Positions 44,349-54,964 of a DNA stretch of 64,000 nt are shown in pieces. The position numbers and the translations under genes were made by a program. The DNA lies in the NCBI RefSeq assembly GCF_002813325.1, contig NZ_PHUG01000001.1, positions 1,550,001 through 1,614,000 on the forward strand, written 5' to 3'. Source of the DNA: Janthinobacterium sp. 64. Its GTDB lineage: Bacteria > Pseudomonadota > Gammaproteobacteria > Burkholderiales > Burkholderiaceae_D. Within the stretch, counting starts at the first letter, position 1; each line of letters opens with the position of its first letter. The notes under the pieces were generated by a model. That model was not told where the DNA came from. It ran no database searches and saw nothing but the letters and a program-made list of their open reading frames with translations.

Positions 44349-44987
44349 ATGTCCAACACTACCGCCCCGCGCCGCGCCTTGCTCGTCATCGATGTACAAA
44401 ACGAATACTTCACGGGCGACATGCCCATCGAATATCCATCCGTCGACATTTCCCTGCCGAACATCGTCACCGCCATGGCCGCCGCCCGCGCCGCCGGCGT
44501 GCCCGTGATCGTCGTCCAGCACGACGCGCCGGAAGCCTCGCCCATCTTCGCCAGGGGCAGCGACGGCTGGCAGTTGCATCCGCAAGTGGCGTCCTTTGCC
44601 GCCGACCACCGCATCAACAAAAGCATGGGCAGCGCCTTTGCGGGCACGGACTTGCGCGCCTGGCTCGATAGCCACGGTATCGACACCCTGACGGTGATCG
44701 GCTACATGACGCACAACTGCGACGCGGCCACCATCTACCACGCCGCGCACGACGGCTTGCAAGTCGAGTTCCTGCAAGACGCCACCGGCACCCTGCCCTA
44801 CGCCAACGCGGGCGGCACGGCCAGCGCCGAGGAAATCCACCGCGTCTTTTGCGCCGTCTTCCACTCGAACTTCGCCGCCGTCGCCAGCACGCAGGACTGG
44901 ATCGAGGCAGTACGCGAAGGCAAGCCTCTGGAAATAGACAATATTTATCTGTCGAACCAGCGCGCGCGCAAGGCGCAGGCGAACTGA
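44349..44987 (+). CDS. Isochorismatase-family cysteine hydrolase
   Basis: A 212-aa cytosolic hydrolase. The catalytic triad of the family is visible: Asp in LLVIDVQNEYF, Lys in HRINKSMGSAF and Cys in VIGYMTHNCDAATIYHAAH. Members hydrolyse amides or vinyl ethers (nicotinamidase, isochorismatase and others); the substrate here is not clear. It is divergent from the GlxA-type regulator across 112 bp and has AGGAG upstream of its ATG. Confidence 0.9.
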   Translation: MSNTTAPRRALLVIDVQNEYFTGDMPIEYPSVDISLPNIVTAMAAARAAGVPVIVVQHDAPEASPIFARGSDGWQLHPQVASFAADHRINKSMGSAFAGTDLRAWLDSHGIDTLTVIGYMTHNCDAATIYHAAHDGLQVEFLQDATGTLPYANAGGTASAEEIHRVFCAVFHSNFAAVASTQDWIEAVREGKPLEIDNIYLSNQRARKAQAN

Positions 44988-45041
44988 CGCGGGTGGGAAT
45001 GGGCGGGTATCATGCGTCCATTCCCTATTTGATGATGAGCG

Positions 45042-45602
45042 ATGCGAAAATTAATTGTGCTGGGCTCAAGCGCTGTTGGCTTGTTCCTGCTGGCCACGGC
45101 GGCCCTGGTGCTGACGGGCCTGAACGACAAACTGGCCTCCGCCGACGTGATCGTCGTGCCCGGCAACACTATCCTGCCTGACGGCACGCCCAGCCCCCGC
45201 CTGCAGGCGCGGCTCGACGCGGCGCTGACACAGTTCCAGAAACACAGGGCGCCGCGCATCCTCGTCAGCGGGGCGACGGGCAAGGAAGGTTTTGACGAGG
45301 CCGCGTCCATGGCCCGCTACCTGCTCAAGCGCGGCGTGCCGGCTGGCGCCATCATCGAAGATAATCAAGGCTGGACGACGGAAGCCACGGCGCGCAACGC
45401 GGCGCAACTGATGCGCCAGCACGGCTGGCAGACGGCCATGGTCGCCACGCAGTATTTCCACGTGCCCCGCTTCCGCCTGGCGTTGCAACGGGCCGGCATC
45501 AGCGTGAGCGGCAACGTGCACGCGCCCTACTTCGAGCTGCGCGACCTGTATTCCGTGCCGCGCGAAACGGTGGGTTATGCCGTGTATTTCGCGCGGCCAT
45601 AA
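45042..45602 (+). CDS. YdcF/SanA/ElyC-family (DUF218) protein
   Basis: A 186-aa protein with one N-terminal membrane helix (LIVLGSSAVGLFLLATAALV) and a DUF218 domain: ADVIVVPGN, PSPRLQARLDAA, RILVSGATGKEGFDEAASMA and QYFHVPRFRLAL. This fold is linked to envelope integrity (SanA, ElyC), but biochemistry is poorly known. It is the last conserved gene before the viperin cassette. Confidence 0.87.
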   Translation: MRKLIVLGSSAVGLFLLATAALVLTGLNDKLASADVIVVPGNTILPDGTPSPRLQARLDAALTQFQKHRAPRILVSGATGKEGFDEAASMARYLLKRGVPAGAIIEDNQGWTTEATARNAAQLMRQHGWQTAMVATQYFHVPRFRLALQRAGISVSGNVHAPYFELRDLYSVPRETVGYAVYFARP

Positions 45603-45632
45603 ATAGGCACTACTGCGATAGGCACTACTGCG
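45603..45632. repeat. Perfect 15-bp tandem duplication at the left edge of the viperin cassette
   Basis: ataggcactactgcg occurs twice head to tail (45603-45617 and 45618-45632), immediately after the YdcF-family stop codon. A small hairpin (cctgcc-N10-ggcagg) follows within 10 bases. Confidence 0.9.
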
Positions 45633-45735
45633 GCCTGCCTGCCAAAGGGCGCTGGCAGGGACGGACATGGCCAGCCAGGATGTTCATCAGCCCTGTGCCA
45701 GAACAACAACGGTGGCAAAAGGGCGGGCGGCCATT

Positions 45736-46662
45736 TCATACTTTCAGATCAGCCAACTCGCCTGTGTAGCGGGAACAAAACTTCGTCGCCGACACATTGA
45801 TCTGGGAAAATGCCCTGGCGGCACCGACGTCGAGAATGGAATCGCTATATCGATAGCCTTTTTCCCCAGGTATGTTCTGAAAGAAGCGGCCATAGGGGTC
45901 TATCATCAAATAGGACTCGGTCATGTCGGCGTTATCCTCCACACGGACGCAATGATCAAGGTGGGCATGGCGCCGGACAAAGGTGTCAAATTGCGCGTCA
46001 GACAAGGCCAGGTCATCCGTAATTTTGGGTAGCATGCGCAGGATTTTCCATTTCTCCGGCGCCAGAGTGCCAATCAAGTTGCTCATGTCTTCTTGCCAGT
46101 TCAATGCGTTGACGACAGTATTGATCTTTAGCCGAAGCAGGGGATTGATCTGCCGGCCCAAAGCAATCATGTCAACCCAATCAGGCCTCGACAGCGTGCG
46201 CAGCTGGCGGTCAACTCGTCCGATATCCAGATTAGTCTTCGCTTCCGAGGAGTCCAGGCTCAGCCCCAATATGGCAAGATGGGGCGCCAGCACTTGCATC
46301 AAGGCAGGCGTCAGACGACTGCCATTACTGATAATGGAGGTCTCAAGACCCAATCGCCGGGCATGCCGGATGACGTCCAGCGCTTTCTCGGCATACAGCA
46401 GCGGTTCCCCGCCAGCGAGATTGAGCCGCAGCGATGTCCAATGCATGCCGGCCCACAGCGGGTTGCCGGAATTACCAGGTTTAAAAAAACGTCCCACTTC
46501 CTCGACCAATGCCTTGATGGCGGCGCCATCGTGTATCAACTCCTGCGTCGAACCGCCATCGTCCCACTTTGCATAGCAATAGCGGCAGCCATAATTACAC
46601 ACTTCGGTAACATGCCAATTGACGACGAGTTCGCGTACGGACATGGTGGGGGTAAGGCTCAC
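45736..46662 (-). CDS. Prokaryotic viperin: antiviral radical SAM ddhNTP synthase
   Basis: A 308-aa radical SAM enzyme. The [4Fe-4S] cluster motif CxxxCxxC is at Cys22, Cys26 and Cys29 (VNWHVTEVCNYGCRYCYAKW), the SAM motif GGEP at 84-87 (LNLAGGEPLLY), and further family pieces are SIISNGSRLT, LGLSLDSS, LKINTVVNALN and WKILRMLP. The C-terminal part (SDAQFDTFVRRH, ESYLMIDPYGRF, SILDVGAARAF) aligns by eye with the viperin-specific C-terminal region, which ordinary radical SAM proteins lack. Viperins convert an NTP to 3'-deoxy-3',4'-didehydro-NTP, a chain terminator of phage transcription. The GTG start at 46662 is backed by GGAG 6 nt upstream. Usual co-located nucleotide kinase is absent; the divergent neighbour is an ankyrin-repeat protein. 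Confidence 0.88.
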   Translation of the reverse strand: MSLTPTMSVRELVVNWHVTEVCNYGCRYCYAKWDDGGSTQELIHDGAAIKALVEEVGRFFKPGNSGNPLWAGMHWTSLRLNLAGGEPLLYAEKALDVIRHARRLGLETSIISNGSRLTPALMQVLAPHLAILGLSLDSSEAKTNLDIGRVDRQLRTLSRPDWVDMIALGRQINPLLRLKINTVVNALNWQEDMSNLIGTLAPEKWKILRMLPKITDDLALSDAQFDTFVRRHAHLDHCVRVEDNADMTESYLMIDPYGRFFQNIPGEKGYRYSDSILDVGAARAFSQINVSATKFCSRYTGELADLKV

Positions 46663-46849
46663 GGCACACTCCGGTTGTTTGATCAGTCCTCACGATACCC
46701 AGAAAGTTACTCAAAAACCATGAAAAATCCCGCCCCCTCCCCTCGAGATTTGACATTTACAGCGATATCCATGGAAAAGAGGGGGTGGGGACGAGAAGTT
46801 TCCGTGACACCAGCACGAGCAACGTGGGAACATTATTGCAATCAAAACA

Positions 46850-49606
46850 ATGAAAGCAAAAAAAACAATGGCAACCATTCCTAGCTTTGAAGCGCTGTTA
46901 CTTGAAATCCATCAAAGCCTTGATTTAGGTCCCTATTCAAGCAAGGTCAAGGACAAATTCGCCAATCTCGGCATGCGCAACAAAAACCACAAAGACATGG
47001 CGGCCAATGTTTGTGGCGCCATCTTTAATAGCCTGGATATGGATGCTGCAGCTTGCCGAGATGCGGTCCTGGGAATGAGCGAATGGGAGGGGTACCACAA
47101 GGCTGTTGAACTCAACACATGGACCTCGAATGCAGACCAGCACCAAGTGGTATGGCATCTTCTCGGATACTGCTATGTTCCGGCCTTGGCCCGCAGAATC
47201 GCGTTCTGGAATCTCGACGGCGCATTCGACAAGGGAATGCCAGGCGGAGCATTCTGGTTCTTGCCTCACGTCAATATCACCACGGGAACAATGGAGCTGC
47301 CTGTGCCTCACGTTGTCGACTGGCTCATCGACCTGCTGGACTGCTCCATCGGCAAGGCAGGCGTCGGGACAGGATTGCCTGGTGACGACAATACCGACAG
47401 GGACTCCATCGTCAGGAACTTGCACAACTGGAAAAACGCATCTATCCCGCGCGTCCATTCGATCAATGGATACTTCTCTGACGGCGCCAAACTGGTGTTC
47501 AAAGGCGTATTTGAACTTGCAGAAGATCTTGCTGATGACGCCAAGTTTGAAGCGGCCCTCGCCTTCATTCAATTCAGAAATTTATCTGCGGACGACCTTC
47601 GCGATCAGATTCCGATGACACAGCCGGGGCGGCTTGAAGCTATCATGGATGAATCGGCCACCGATGAGGAGAAACAGCTTTTCGTGCAGGCACTGTTGAC
47701 ACGCTATGCAAAGCCAGGCATGGCCATGATCCGGCAGCGACTGCGGGTCGCCCGCATGGTGCAGGATGGATACATCAGATTGCTGAAGTTCCTCTGCCCG
47801 GGCGTACAGGCCACTTGTACGGACCCGTCTCAGAACAAGCTGCTGCAATTGGCGGGAATCTTCGGCACCGTCTACAATCTGACTGTTGATGCTTGGAAAA
47901 ATTCCGACACGCAAGATGAGGAAGACATCCTGTTCGAATCACGGCTGGCCCCCTGGGACAAGGCGGACATCTTTCTCTCGATCTTGCCTTCCATTAAAAA
48001 CGAGCGGCATCTCCCCGTGGCCGACCTGCTGACGCGCCGGTTCGCGAAACTCGCTGATGGCGATGCCCTGGAAGACCTCGTCGCACTCGACATGCACACT
48101 GCCACAACCCTTATCGCAAGCAAATGCCGGCGATTGAAGGAAGAGCATGAAGAAAACATGCGATTACACTCCTTGCTGGAGCGGGTCCGTACCGCCTCAC
48201 CTTGGCGGGCGCTCCAGGGTGAAGCCAGCTATGCCGTCGTCAGCCATATTGCCAATTCGACCACTCCCCCTGCAAAAACCAGGTTGCTGGCGATGCAACG
48301 GTTGCGGGAATTAGCGGCAACGCCCGCGGAAATGGTTGGCGCGATTGTCCTGGAACTGGCCGAACTGTTGAATTGCCCTCACACGAACAGGCCAAGCGAT
48401 GTCCGGCAACAGGTGGAAGCGCTCCTAGCAGATGCCGAAACCAGCGCTGGCCATACGACATGGAAGGCGCCCTTGCTGCAGTACCGCGCCAAGCACTTGC
48501 TGGCACAAAACGCGTTCGACGATGCGGCAAAGCTGATGCGGGCAGCACTCGAAGCTTGCAACGATGGAAACTTCGGCACACTGCGCGGTGAAATCGCCAG
48601 GGATGCGTTTGCCATCGAAGTTGCCAATCTGGGCCTAATTCCTGCCAACCACGAAAAATACCATCGCAATATGCTTGCCTATGGCATGTTTCAGGGCCAG
48701 GTGACATCACTGGAAGACACCGCCGTATGGGTGTCGGAGTATTTCTGGGACGACCTTTACAAGCCCTATCCTGGCATGGAGAGCGTGCAGCCATTGGCAA
48801 AAAAACAGGCGGAGGCATTCATCCAGGAAGCGCTTCCTGTCATCATCGAAGGTAACTGGGATGCCTTGAAGCAGTGGATGAAACACCATGCCAAAACGCT
48901 CAAACAAGGCACTATCCGTGAGGTGCGCAGCAACACCGTGCTCATGGCGTGGCTGAAGATGCAGGATGAATTTGCAAGACAGCTGCCCATACTGCGTGCT
49001 GCGGTCTCTTCCGATCTGCAAGGCGAAATAAGCAAGGTGGAAAAGTTGGTGGCCCATTGGCGCCATGCCATTCATCTGTTGGTTGAAGCATGGCCCAAAC
49101 AAGTCAACATGGCAGACTTCAAAGGACAGACGCCCTTGATGATGGTGGCCGATGCCAGCGATGAGCAACTGACTCTGGCGTTCCTGAATGCCGGCGCCGA
49201 TGTGAATGCCCAGGACTACCTGGGACGCACCGCCTTGCATGCGGCGGTTACTGCCCGGTCAAAAAACTGTGTTTCCATGCTGTTGACACATCAGGCGGAC
49301 ACGTCCAGAGTCACCTACGATGAAGCGAACACCGCACTCCATACGGCCGCGCGCATGGGCTACGCCGACATCGTAGCCCTTGTGATCGAACATCATGCAC
49401 ACCTCGTAGCAAAGGAAAACTCGTTTCACCAGACACCGTTGGAATTGGCAAAAAAGATAATGATTGACTTGCCAGGCTTCCGGAATATGATGGCAACACA
49501 CCATAGGCGCAGCATTGGATCAACACAGGATTTCGATCAAATTATTGCAATGCTGACAGACACTGCATGCGATGATCAGCTCGGCAAAAAGAAAAATGCC
49601 AGCTAA
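46850..49606 (+). CDS. Large ankyrin-repeat protein of unknown function next to viperin
   Basis: A 918-aa soluble protein, no signal peptide or membrane helix. Residues about 754-870 form three to four ankyrin repeats (FKGQTPLMMVADASDEQLTL, LGRTALHAAVTARSKNCVSM, NTALHTAARMGYADIVALVI). The first 750 residues are a mostly helical region I cannot assign, with a conserved-looking Trp/Pro/Gly-rich part near 115-150 (NLDGAFDKGMPGGAFWF). The gene is divergent from viperin over 187 bp, looks less GC-rich than its neighbours, and its stop codon abuts the glpK stop with no gap. ATG 46850 and ATG 46868 are both possible starts; neither has a good ribosome binding site. I infer a role in defence from context only. 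Confidence 0.75.
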   Translation: MKAKKTMATIPSFEALLLEIHQSLDLGPYSSKVKDKFANLGMRNKNHKDMAANVCGAIFNSLDMDAAACRDAVLGMSEWEGYHKAVELNTWTSNADQHQVVWHLLGYCYVPALARRIAFWNLDGAFDKGMPGGAFWFLPHVNITTGTMELPVPHVVDWLIDLLDCSIGKAGVGTGLPGDDNTDRDSIVRNLHNWKNASIPRVHSINGYFSDGAKLVFKGVFELAEDLADDAKFEAALAFIQFRNLSADDLRDQIPMTQPGRLEAIMDESATDEEKQLFVQALLTRYAKPGMAMIRQRLRVARMVQDGYIRLLKFLCPGVQATCTDPSQNKLLQLAGIFGTVYNLTVDAWKNSDTQDEEDILFESRLAPWDKADIFLSILPSIKNERHLPVADLLTRRFAKLADGDALEDLVALDMHTATTLIASKCRRLKEEHEENMRLHSLLERVRTASPWRALQGEASYAVVSHIANSTTPPAKTRLLAMQRLRELAATPAEMVGAIVLELAELLNCPHTNRPSDVRQQVEALLADAETSAGHTTWKAPLLQYRAKHLLAQNAFDDAAKLMRAALEACNDGNFGTLRGEIARDAFAIEVANLGLIPANHEKYHRNMLAYGMFQGQVTSLEDTAVWVSEYFWDDLYKPYPGMESVQPLAKKQAEAFIQEALPVIIEGNWDALKQWMKHHAKTLKQGTIREVRSNTVLMAWLKMQDEFARQLPILRAAVSSDLQGEISKVEKLVAHWRHAIHLLVEAWPKQVNMADFKGQTPLMMVADASDEQLTLAFLNAGADVNAQDYLGRTALHAAVTARSKNCVSMLLTHQADTSRVTYDEANTALHTAARMGYADIVALVIEHHAHLVAKENSFHQTPLELAKKIMIDLPGFRNMMATHHRRSIGSTQDFDQIIAMLTDTACDDQLGKKKNAS

Positions 49607-51100
49607 TCATTCGCTCCAGTCGCGCGAGCGCTCCACGGCCCGCTGCCATTTGTGCAGCCGGCTCAAGCGTTCATCGGCTGCCATGGCCGGCTCGAAACGG
49701 CGTCCCACCTGCCACTGGGCGGCGATTTCTTCCTGCGATGCCCAGAAACCCACGGCCAGGCCCGCCAGGTAGGCGGCGCCCAGGGCCGTCGTTTCCGTCA
49801 CCACGGGACGCACCACGGGCACATTTAATATGTCGGCCTGGAACTGCATCAGCATGTCGTTGCGCGCCGCGCCGCCATCGACGCGCAATTCACTCAAGGC
49901 GATGCCCGCATCATCCTGCATGGCGGACAACACGTCGACGTTCTGGTAAGCCACGCCCTCCAGCGCCGCGCGCGCGATGTGGGCCTTGCCCGTGCCGCGC
50001 GTGATGCCGATCAGGGTGCCGCGCGCATATGGGTCCCAGTACGGCGCGCCGAGTCCGGCGAACGCGGGCACGAAGACCAGGCCGCCCGAATCGGGCACGC
50101 TGGTGGCCAGCGCTTCCACTTCGGACGAGTCGCGGATGATGCCCAGGCCATCGCGCATCCACTGCACGGCCGCGCCCGCAATGAAGGCGCTGCCTTCGAG
50201 CAAATAATCGGTTTGATTGGCATCCGTCCCCAGGCTCCAGCCCACCGTCGTCAACAGCCGGTTTTTCGATGGCAAGGGGCGCTTGCCCACGTTCATCAGC
50301 ATGAAGCAGCCCGTGCCGTAGGTATTTTTCGCCATGCCAGGCTTTAAACACACCTGGCCAAACGTGGCGGCCTGCTGGTCGCCCGCGATGCCGGCAATCG
50401 GCACGGAGATACCCAGCAGGTCAACGTGCGTGTGCGCGGCCACGCCGCTCGATGGCACGACGTCGGGCAGCAGCGAGGCGGGAATGCCCAGCAGCGCCAG
50501 CAGATCCGTGTCCCACTGCAAAGTATGAATGTTGAACAGCATGGTGCGCGCCGCGTTGCTCGTGTCCGTCAAGTGGGCGCCGCTCATCTTGTAGATCAGC
50601 CAGCTGTCGATGGTGCCGAAGGCCAGTTCTCCCCGCTCGGCGCGCGCGCGGGCGCCGGGAACGTTGTCGAGCAGCCATTTCAATTTAGTCGCGGAAAAAT
50701 AGGCGTCCAGCACCAAGCCCGTCTTTTGCTGGATCACGTCCGCCTTGCCCTGCCCGACCAGCTGCTCGCAATAGGCCGCATTTCTACGGTCTTGCCAGAC
50801 GATGGCGTTGGCGACGGGCTCGCCCGTGGCGCGGTCCCACAGCACCGTCGTTTCGCGCTGGTTGGTCACGCCGATGGCGGCCACCTCGCTTGCCGCCACG
50901 CCGCTGTCGCGCAGCAACTGCTGCAGCACGCCTTCTTGCGAAGCCCAGATTTCGTTCGCGTCATGCTCGACCCAGCCCGGCTGGGGGAAAATCTGGCGAA
51001 ATTCGCGCTGCGCGCTGGCGTGCGGCCGGCCCGCATGGTCAAACAGGATGGCACGCGAACTGGTGGTGCCCTGGTCTAAAGCAAGTATGTATTTGGTCAT
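49607..51100 (-). CDS. glpK: Glycerol kinase
   Basis: A 497-aa FGGY-family kinase that phosphorylates glycerol to glycerol-3-phosphate. It starts with [19 protein letters not shown]; the substrate region has [15 protein letters not shown] and IVWQDRR, and ATPase motifs [12 protein letters not shown] and [20 protein letters not shown] are conserved. The start at 51100 is the family N-terminus; a longer reading from 51139 is unlikely. It is the last gene of the glycerol operon, 80 bp after the solute-binding protein gene. Confidence 0.95.
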   Translation of the reverse strand: MTKYILALDQGTTSSRAILFDHAGRPHASAQREFRQIFPQPGWVEHDANEIWASQEGVLQQLLRDSGVAASEVAAIGVTNQRETTVLWDRATGEPVANAIVWQDRRNAAYCEQLVGQGKADVIQQKTGLVLDAYFSATKLKWLLDNVPGARARAERGELAFGTIDSWLIYKMSGAHLTDTSNAARTMLFNIHTLQWDTDLLALLGIPASLLPDVVPSSGVAAHTHVDLLGISVPIAGIAGDQQAATFGQVCLKPGMAKNTYGTGCFMLMNVGKRPLPSKNRLLTTVGWSLGTDANQTDYLLEGSAFIAGAAVQWMRDGLGIIRDSSEVEALATSVPDSGGLVFVPAFAGLGAPYWDPYARGTLIGITRGTGKAHIARAALEGVAYQNVDVLSAMQDDAGIALSELRVDGGAARNDMLMQFQADILNVPVVRPVVTETTALGAAYLAGLAVGFWASQEEIAAQWQVGRRFEPAMAADERLSRLHKWQRAVERSRDWSE

Positions 51101-51180
51101 GGTCGCTACTACGTCTATACAGTGAAGAGGCACGGGCAAGCGCCCGTGCCCCGGGACAACGGCGGCAGAAGTTTACACGA

Positions 51181-52909
51181 CTACCTTACCTTGCCCTCTT
51201 TCCAAGCCTGCAATAATTTATCGTAGGCAATCGTTTCACCCTTCGGCTTTTCATTCGCCAGCTTTTTCCATGGAGCGTGCTGGTCCGACAGATACTGGTT
51301 CGGATCGCCCTTGGCATTGAGCTTGGGGGCGCACGCCTTCATGCCGGCACGCTGCAGGCGCGCCATGACCTGGTCCATTTCCTCGGCCAGGTTATCCATG
51401 GCGGCCTGCGGCGTTTTTTTCCGCCGTAATGGCCGTGGCCACGTTTTTCCACCACAACTGGGCCAGCTTCGGATAGTCGGGCACGTTGTTGCCCGTCGGC
51501 GTCCACGCCACTCTGGCGGGGCTGCGGTAGAACTCGATCAAGCCGCCGTATTCGTTCGCGTGCTTCGTGAAGTAATCGTGGCGGATGTCGGAATCGCGAA
51601 TAAAAGTCAGGCCGACGATGGATTTCTTCAGCGACACGGTTTTCGACGTGACGAATTGCGCGTACAACCAGGCGGCAGCCTTGCGGTCATCGGGCGTGGA
51701 CTTGAACAGGAACCAGGAACCGACGTCCTGGTAGCCGTTCTGCATGCCCTCTTTCCAGTACGGGCCGTGCGGCGACGGCGCCATGCGCCATTTCGGCGTG
51801 CCGTCCTTGTTCACCACTGGCAAGCCCGGTTTCGTCATGCCAGCCGTAAATGCCGTGTACCAAAAGATTTGCTGGGCGATTTCACCCTGCGCCGGCACGG
51901 GGCCCGCTTCCGAGAAATTCATGCCGTTCGCCTGCGGCGGCGCGTATTTCTTCATCCAGTCGATGTATTTCGTCAGCGCATACACGGCCGCCGGCGAATT
52001 GGTGGCGCCGCCGCGTGAAACGGACGCGCCGACGGGTGTGCACTTGTCGGCCGCCACCTTGATGCCCCACTCGTCGACGGGCAAGCCATTCGGGATGCCC
52101 TTGTCGGCCGCGCCAGCCATCGACAGCCACGCATCCGTGAAGCGCCAGCCCAGGGATGGATCTTTCTTGCCATAATCCATGTGGCCATACACTTTCTTGC
52201 CGTCCAGTTCCTTCACGTCATTGGTGAAGAAGTCGGCGATGTCTTCATACGCGGACCAGTTCTGCGGCACGCCCAGCTCGTAGCCATACTTGGCCTTGAA
52301 CTTGGCTTGCAAATCCTTGCGCGCGAACCAGTCGGCGCGGAACCAGTACAGGTTGGCAAATTGCTGGTCGGGCAGCTGGTACACCTTGCCGTCGGGCGCC
52401 GTGGTAAAACTGATGCCGATGAAATCTTTCAGGTCCAGGCCGGGATTGGTAAATTCCTTGCCCTTGGCGGCCATGTAGTCGGACAGCGGCTCGACGGCGC
52501 CATAGCGGTAGTGCGTGCCGATCAGGTCGGAATCGGAAATCCAGCCGTCATAGATGCTCTTGCCGGACTGCATGGAGGTTTGCAGCTTTTCCACCACATC
52601 GCCTTCCTGGATGATGTCGTGGCGCACCTTGATGCCCGTGATTTCCTCGAAGGCCTTGGCCAGGGTCTTCGATTCGTAGACGTGGGTGTCGATGGTTTCC
52701 GAGACCACGGAAATTTCCTTGATGCCCTTGGCTTTCAGCTTGGCGGCCGCATCGATGAACCACTGCATTTCAGCAAGCTGTTGCTGCTTGCTCAGGCTGG
52801 ATGGCTGGAATTCCTTGTCGATCCAGGTTTGCGCCTGCTTGGCGTCGGCCAGGGCCGCATTCGACACGAGCATGGCCGCAGCCGCGAAGACCGTGAACTT
52901 CAATTTCAT
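51181..52909 (-). pseudogene. glpV: Glycerol ABC transporter solute-binding protein, frameshifted near the 3' end
   Basis: A periplasmic binding protein of about 576 aa (signal peptide FTVFAAAAMLVSNAALA; type-1 sugar/polyol-binding fold) interrupted by one extra base. The frame runs 505 residues to a TAA at 51392; the last 70 or so residues (MDNLAEEMDQVMARLQRAGM onward, to 51181) continue in another frame. Reading six instead of seven A at 51414-51420 (T on the plus strand) joins ITAEK to TPQAAMDNLAEEM in one smooth protein. It is either a sequencing error, a real mutation, or a slippage site. Position within the glp locus and similarity of layout to the rhizobial glpSTPQUV glycerol importer give the name. 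Confidence 0.82.
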
Positions 52910-52972
52910 CGTGAATCTCCTTTTTAGTTGTCATCTGGCCTGCGATAGCGGGCCAGTGTTCTCATCTACGAC

Positions 52973-53275
52973 TTATCCCCAACGCATTACCACCAACAAC
53001 ACTACAAAACTGATGCCGGCCCCGATGGCCTGCTGCATTTCCGTAAACCCCGCCCACGCCAGATTCACATACGCGGCCGTGAGTAAACCAATGAACAGCC
53101 TGTCGCCGCGCGTCGTCGGCATGGGCAAAAAGCCCTTGCGTGCTATGCTGGGCGAACGGATTTGCCACACCGTCATGCCAGCGAGCATCAAGCCGATGCA
53201 GATGAAGAAGATGGCCACTTCCGGCGTCCACGCCATCCAGCCGAACAGGCTGGCTGTGCTATCGGTATTTTCCAT
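52973..53275 (-). CDS. DUF2160 small membrane protein of the glycerol ABC transporter locus
   Basis: A 100-aa protein with three membrane segments (PEVAIFFICIGLMLAGMTVW, FIGLLTAAYVNLAWAGF, GAGISFVVLLVVM) and the DUF2160 opening FGWMAWTPEVAIFF. It is placed between permease and binding-protein genes, where the rhizobial glycerol importer has its small membrane protein (glpU); its role is not known. It starts one base after the permease stop. Confidence 0.85.
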   Translation of the reverse strand: MENTDSTASLFGWMAWTPEVAIFFICIGLMLAGMTVWQIRSPSIARKGFLPMPTTRGDRLFIGLLTAAYVNLAWAGFTEMQQAIGAGISFVVLLVVMRWG

Positions 53276-53276
53276 G

Positions 53277-54079
<803 letters not shown>

Positions 54080-54083
<4 letters not shown>

Positions 54084-54964
54084 TTCTGGTCTCCCGTGCC
54101 GACTCTCTGCATCCACGTGTACAGCACAAAGCAGAACAGCAGGATGATCAGGAAGTAAATCAATGAAAACGCGGACGCCGGCCCCAGATCGAACTGGCCG
54201 ACGGCCTTTTGCGTCAGGTATTGCGACAAAAAGGTGGTGGCATTGCCCGGTCCGCCACCGGTCAGTACGAACGGTTCCGTGTAGATCATGAAACTGTCCA
54301 TGAAGCGCAGCAAGACGGCGATCATCAGCACATTGCGCAGTTTCGGCAGCTGGATGTAGCGGAATACGGCCAGGCGCGAGGCGCCATCGATGCGCGCCGC
54401 CTGGTAATACGCGTCGGGGATGGCGCGCAAGCCCGCATAGCACAGCAGCACAACGAGAGGCGTCCAGTGCCAGATATCCATCACCATCACCGTCAGCCAG
54501 GCGTCGAGCGAATTGCCGTTGTAATTGTAATCAAAACCCAATTGATTCAAGGTGTAGCCCATCAGGCCGATGTCGCCACGGCCAAAGATTTGCCAGATGG
54601 TGCCCACCACGTTCCAAGGGATCAAGAGGGGCAGCGCGATCAGCACCAGGGCGAGGGACGCCTTCCAGCCATCGGCCGGCATGCACAGGGCAATCAGGAT
54701 ACCGAGCGGAATCTGGATGGCCAGCACGGAACCGGAAAACAGCAACTGGCGCAGCAAGGCGCTGTGCAAGTCGCCGTCCAGCATGACCATGCGGAACCAC
54801 TCGGTACCGACGAAGACCTTTTGCGTGGGGCTCAGAATATCTTGCACGGAATAGTTCACCACCGTCATCAGGGGCAGGATGGCGGAAAAGGCCACGCACA
54901 GCAGCACGGGCAGAATCAGCAGCCAGGCACGGCGGTTGTTATCGGTTTTACCGTTATGTATCAT
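54080..54964 (-). CDS. glpP: Glycerol ABC transporter permease (first subunit)
   Basis: A 294-aa MalF-like permease with six helices. EAA loop: IPDAYYQAARIDGASRLAVF. The start ATG at 54964 overlaps the TGA of the ATPase gene (TGATG); the open frame extends further upstream only as out-of-frame reading of that ATPase. It heads the permease pair in the operon. Confidence 0.87.

Noticed and set aside
46750..46755. TTGACA in the viperin-ankyrin intergenic region as a -35
   Set aside because: No acceptable -10 lies 16-18 nt downstream on the plus strand.
46850..49606. STAND NTPase reading of the large ankyrin protein
   Set aside because: I found no convincing Walker A (GxxxxGK[ST]) or Walker B in the first 750 residues, so the call was left as unknown.
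51414..51421. A AAA AAC slippery heptamer in glpV as a programmed -1 frameshift site
   Set aside because: The heptamer is in the correct phase, but the downstream coding segment is in the +1 frame, so a -1 shift would not produce the full-length protein. A polymerase slip or sequencing error fits better.
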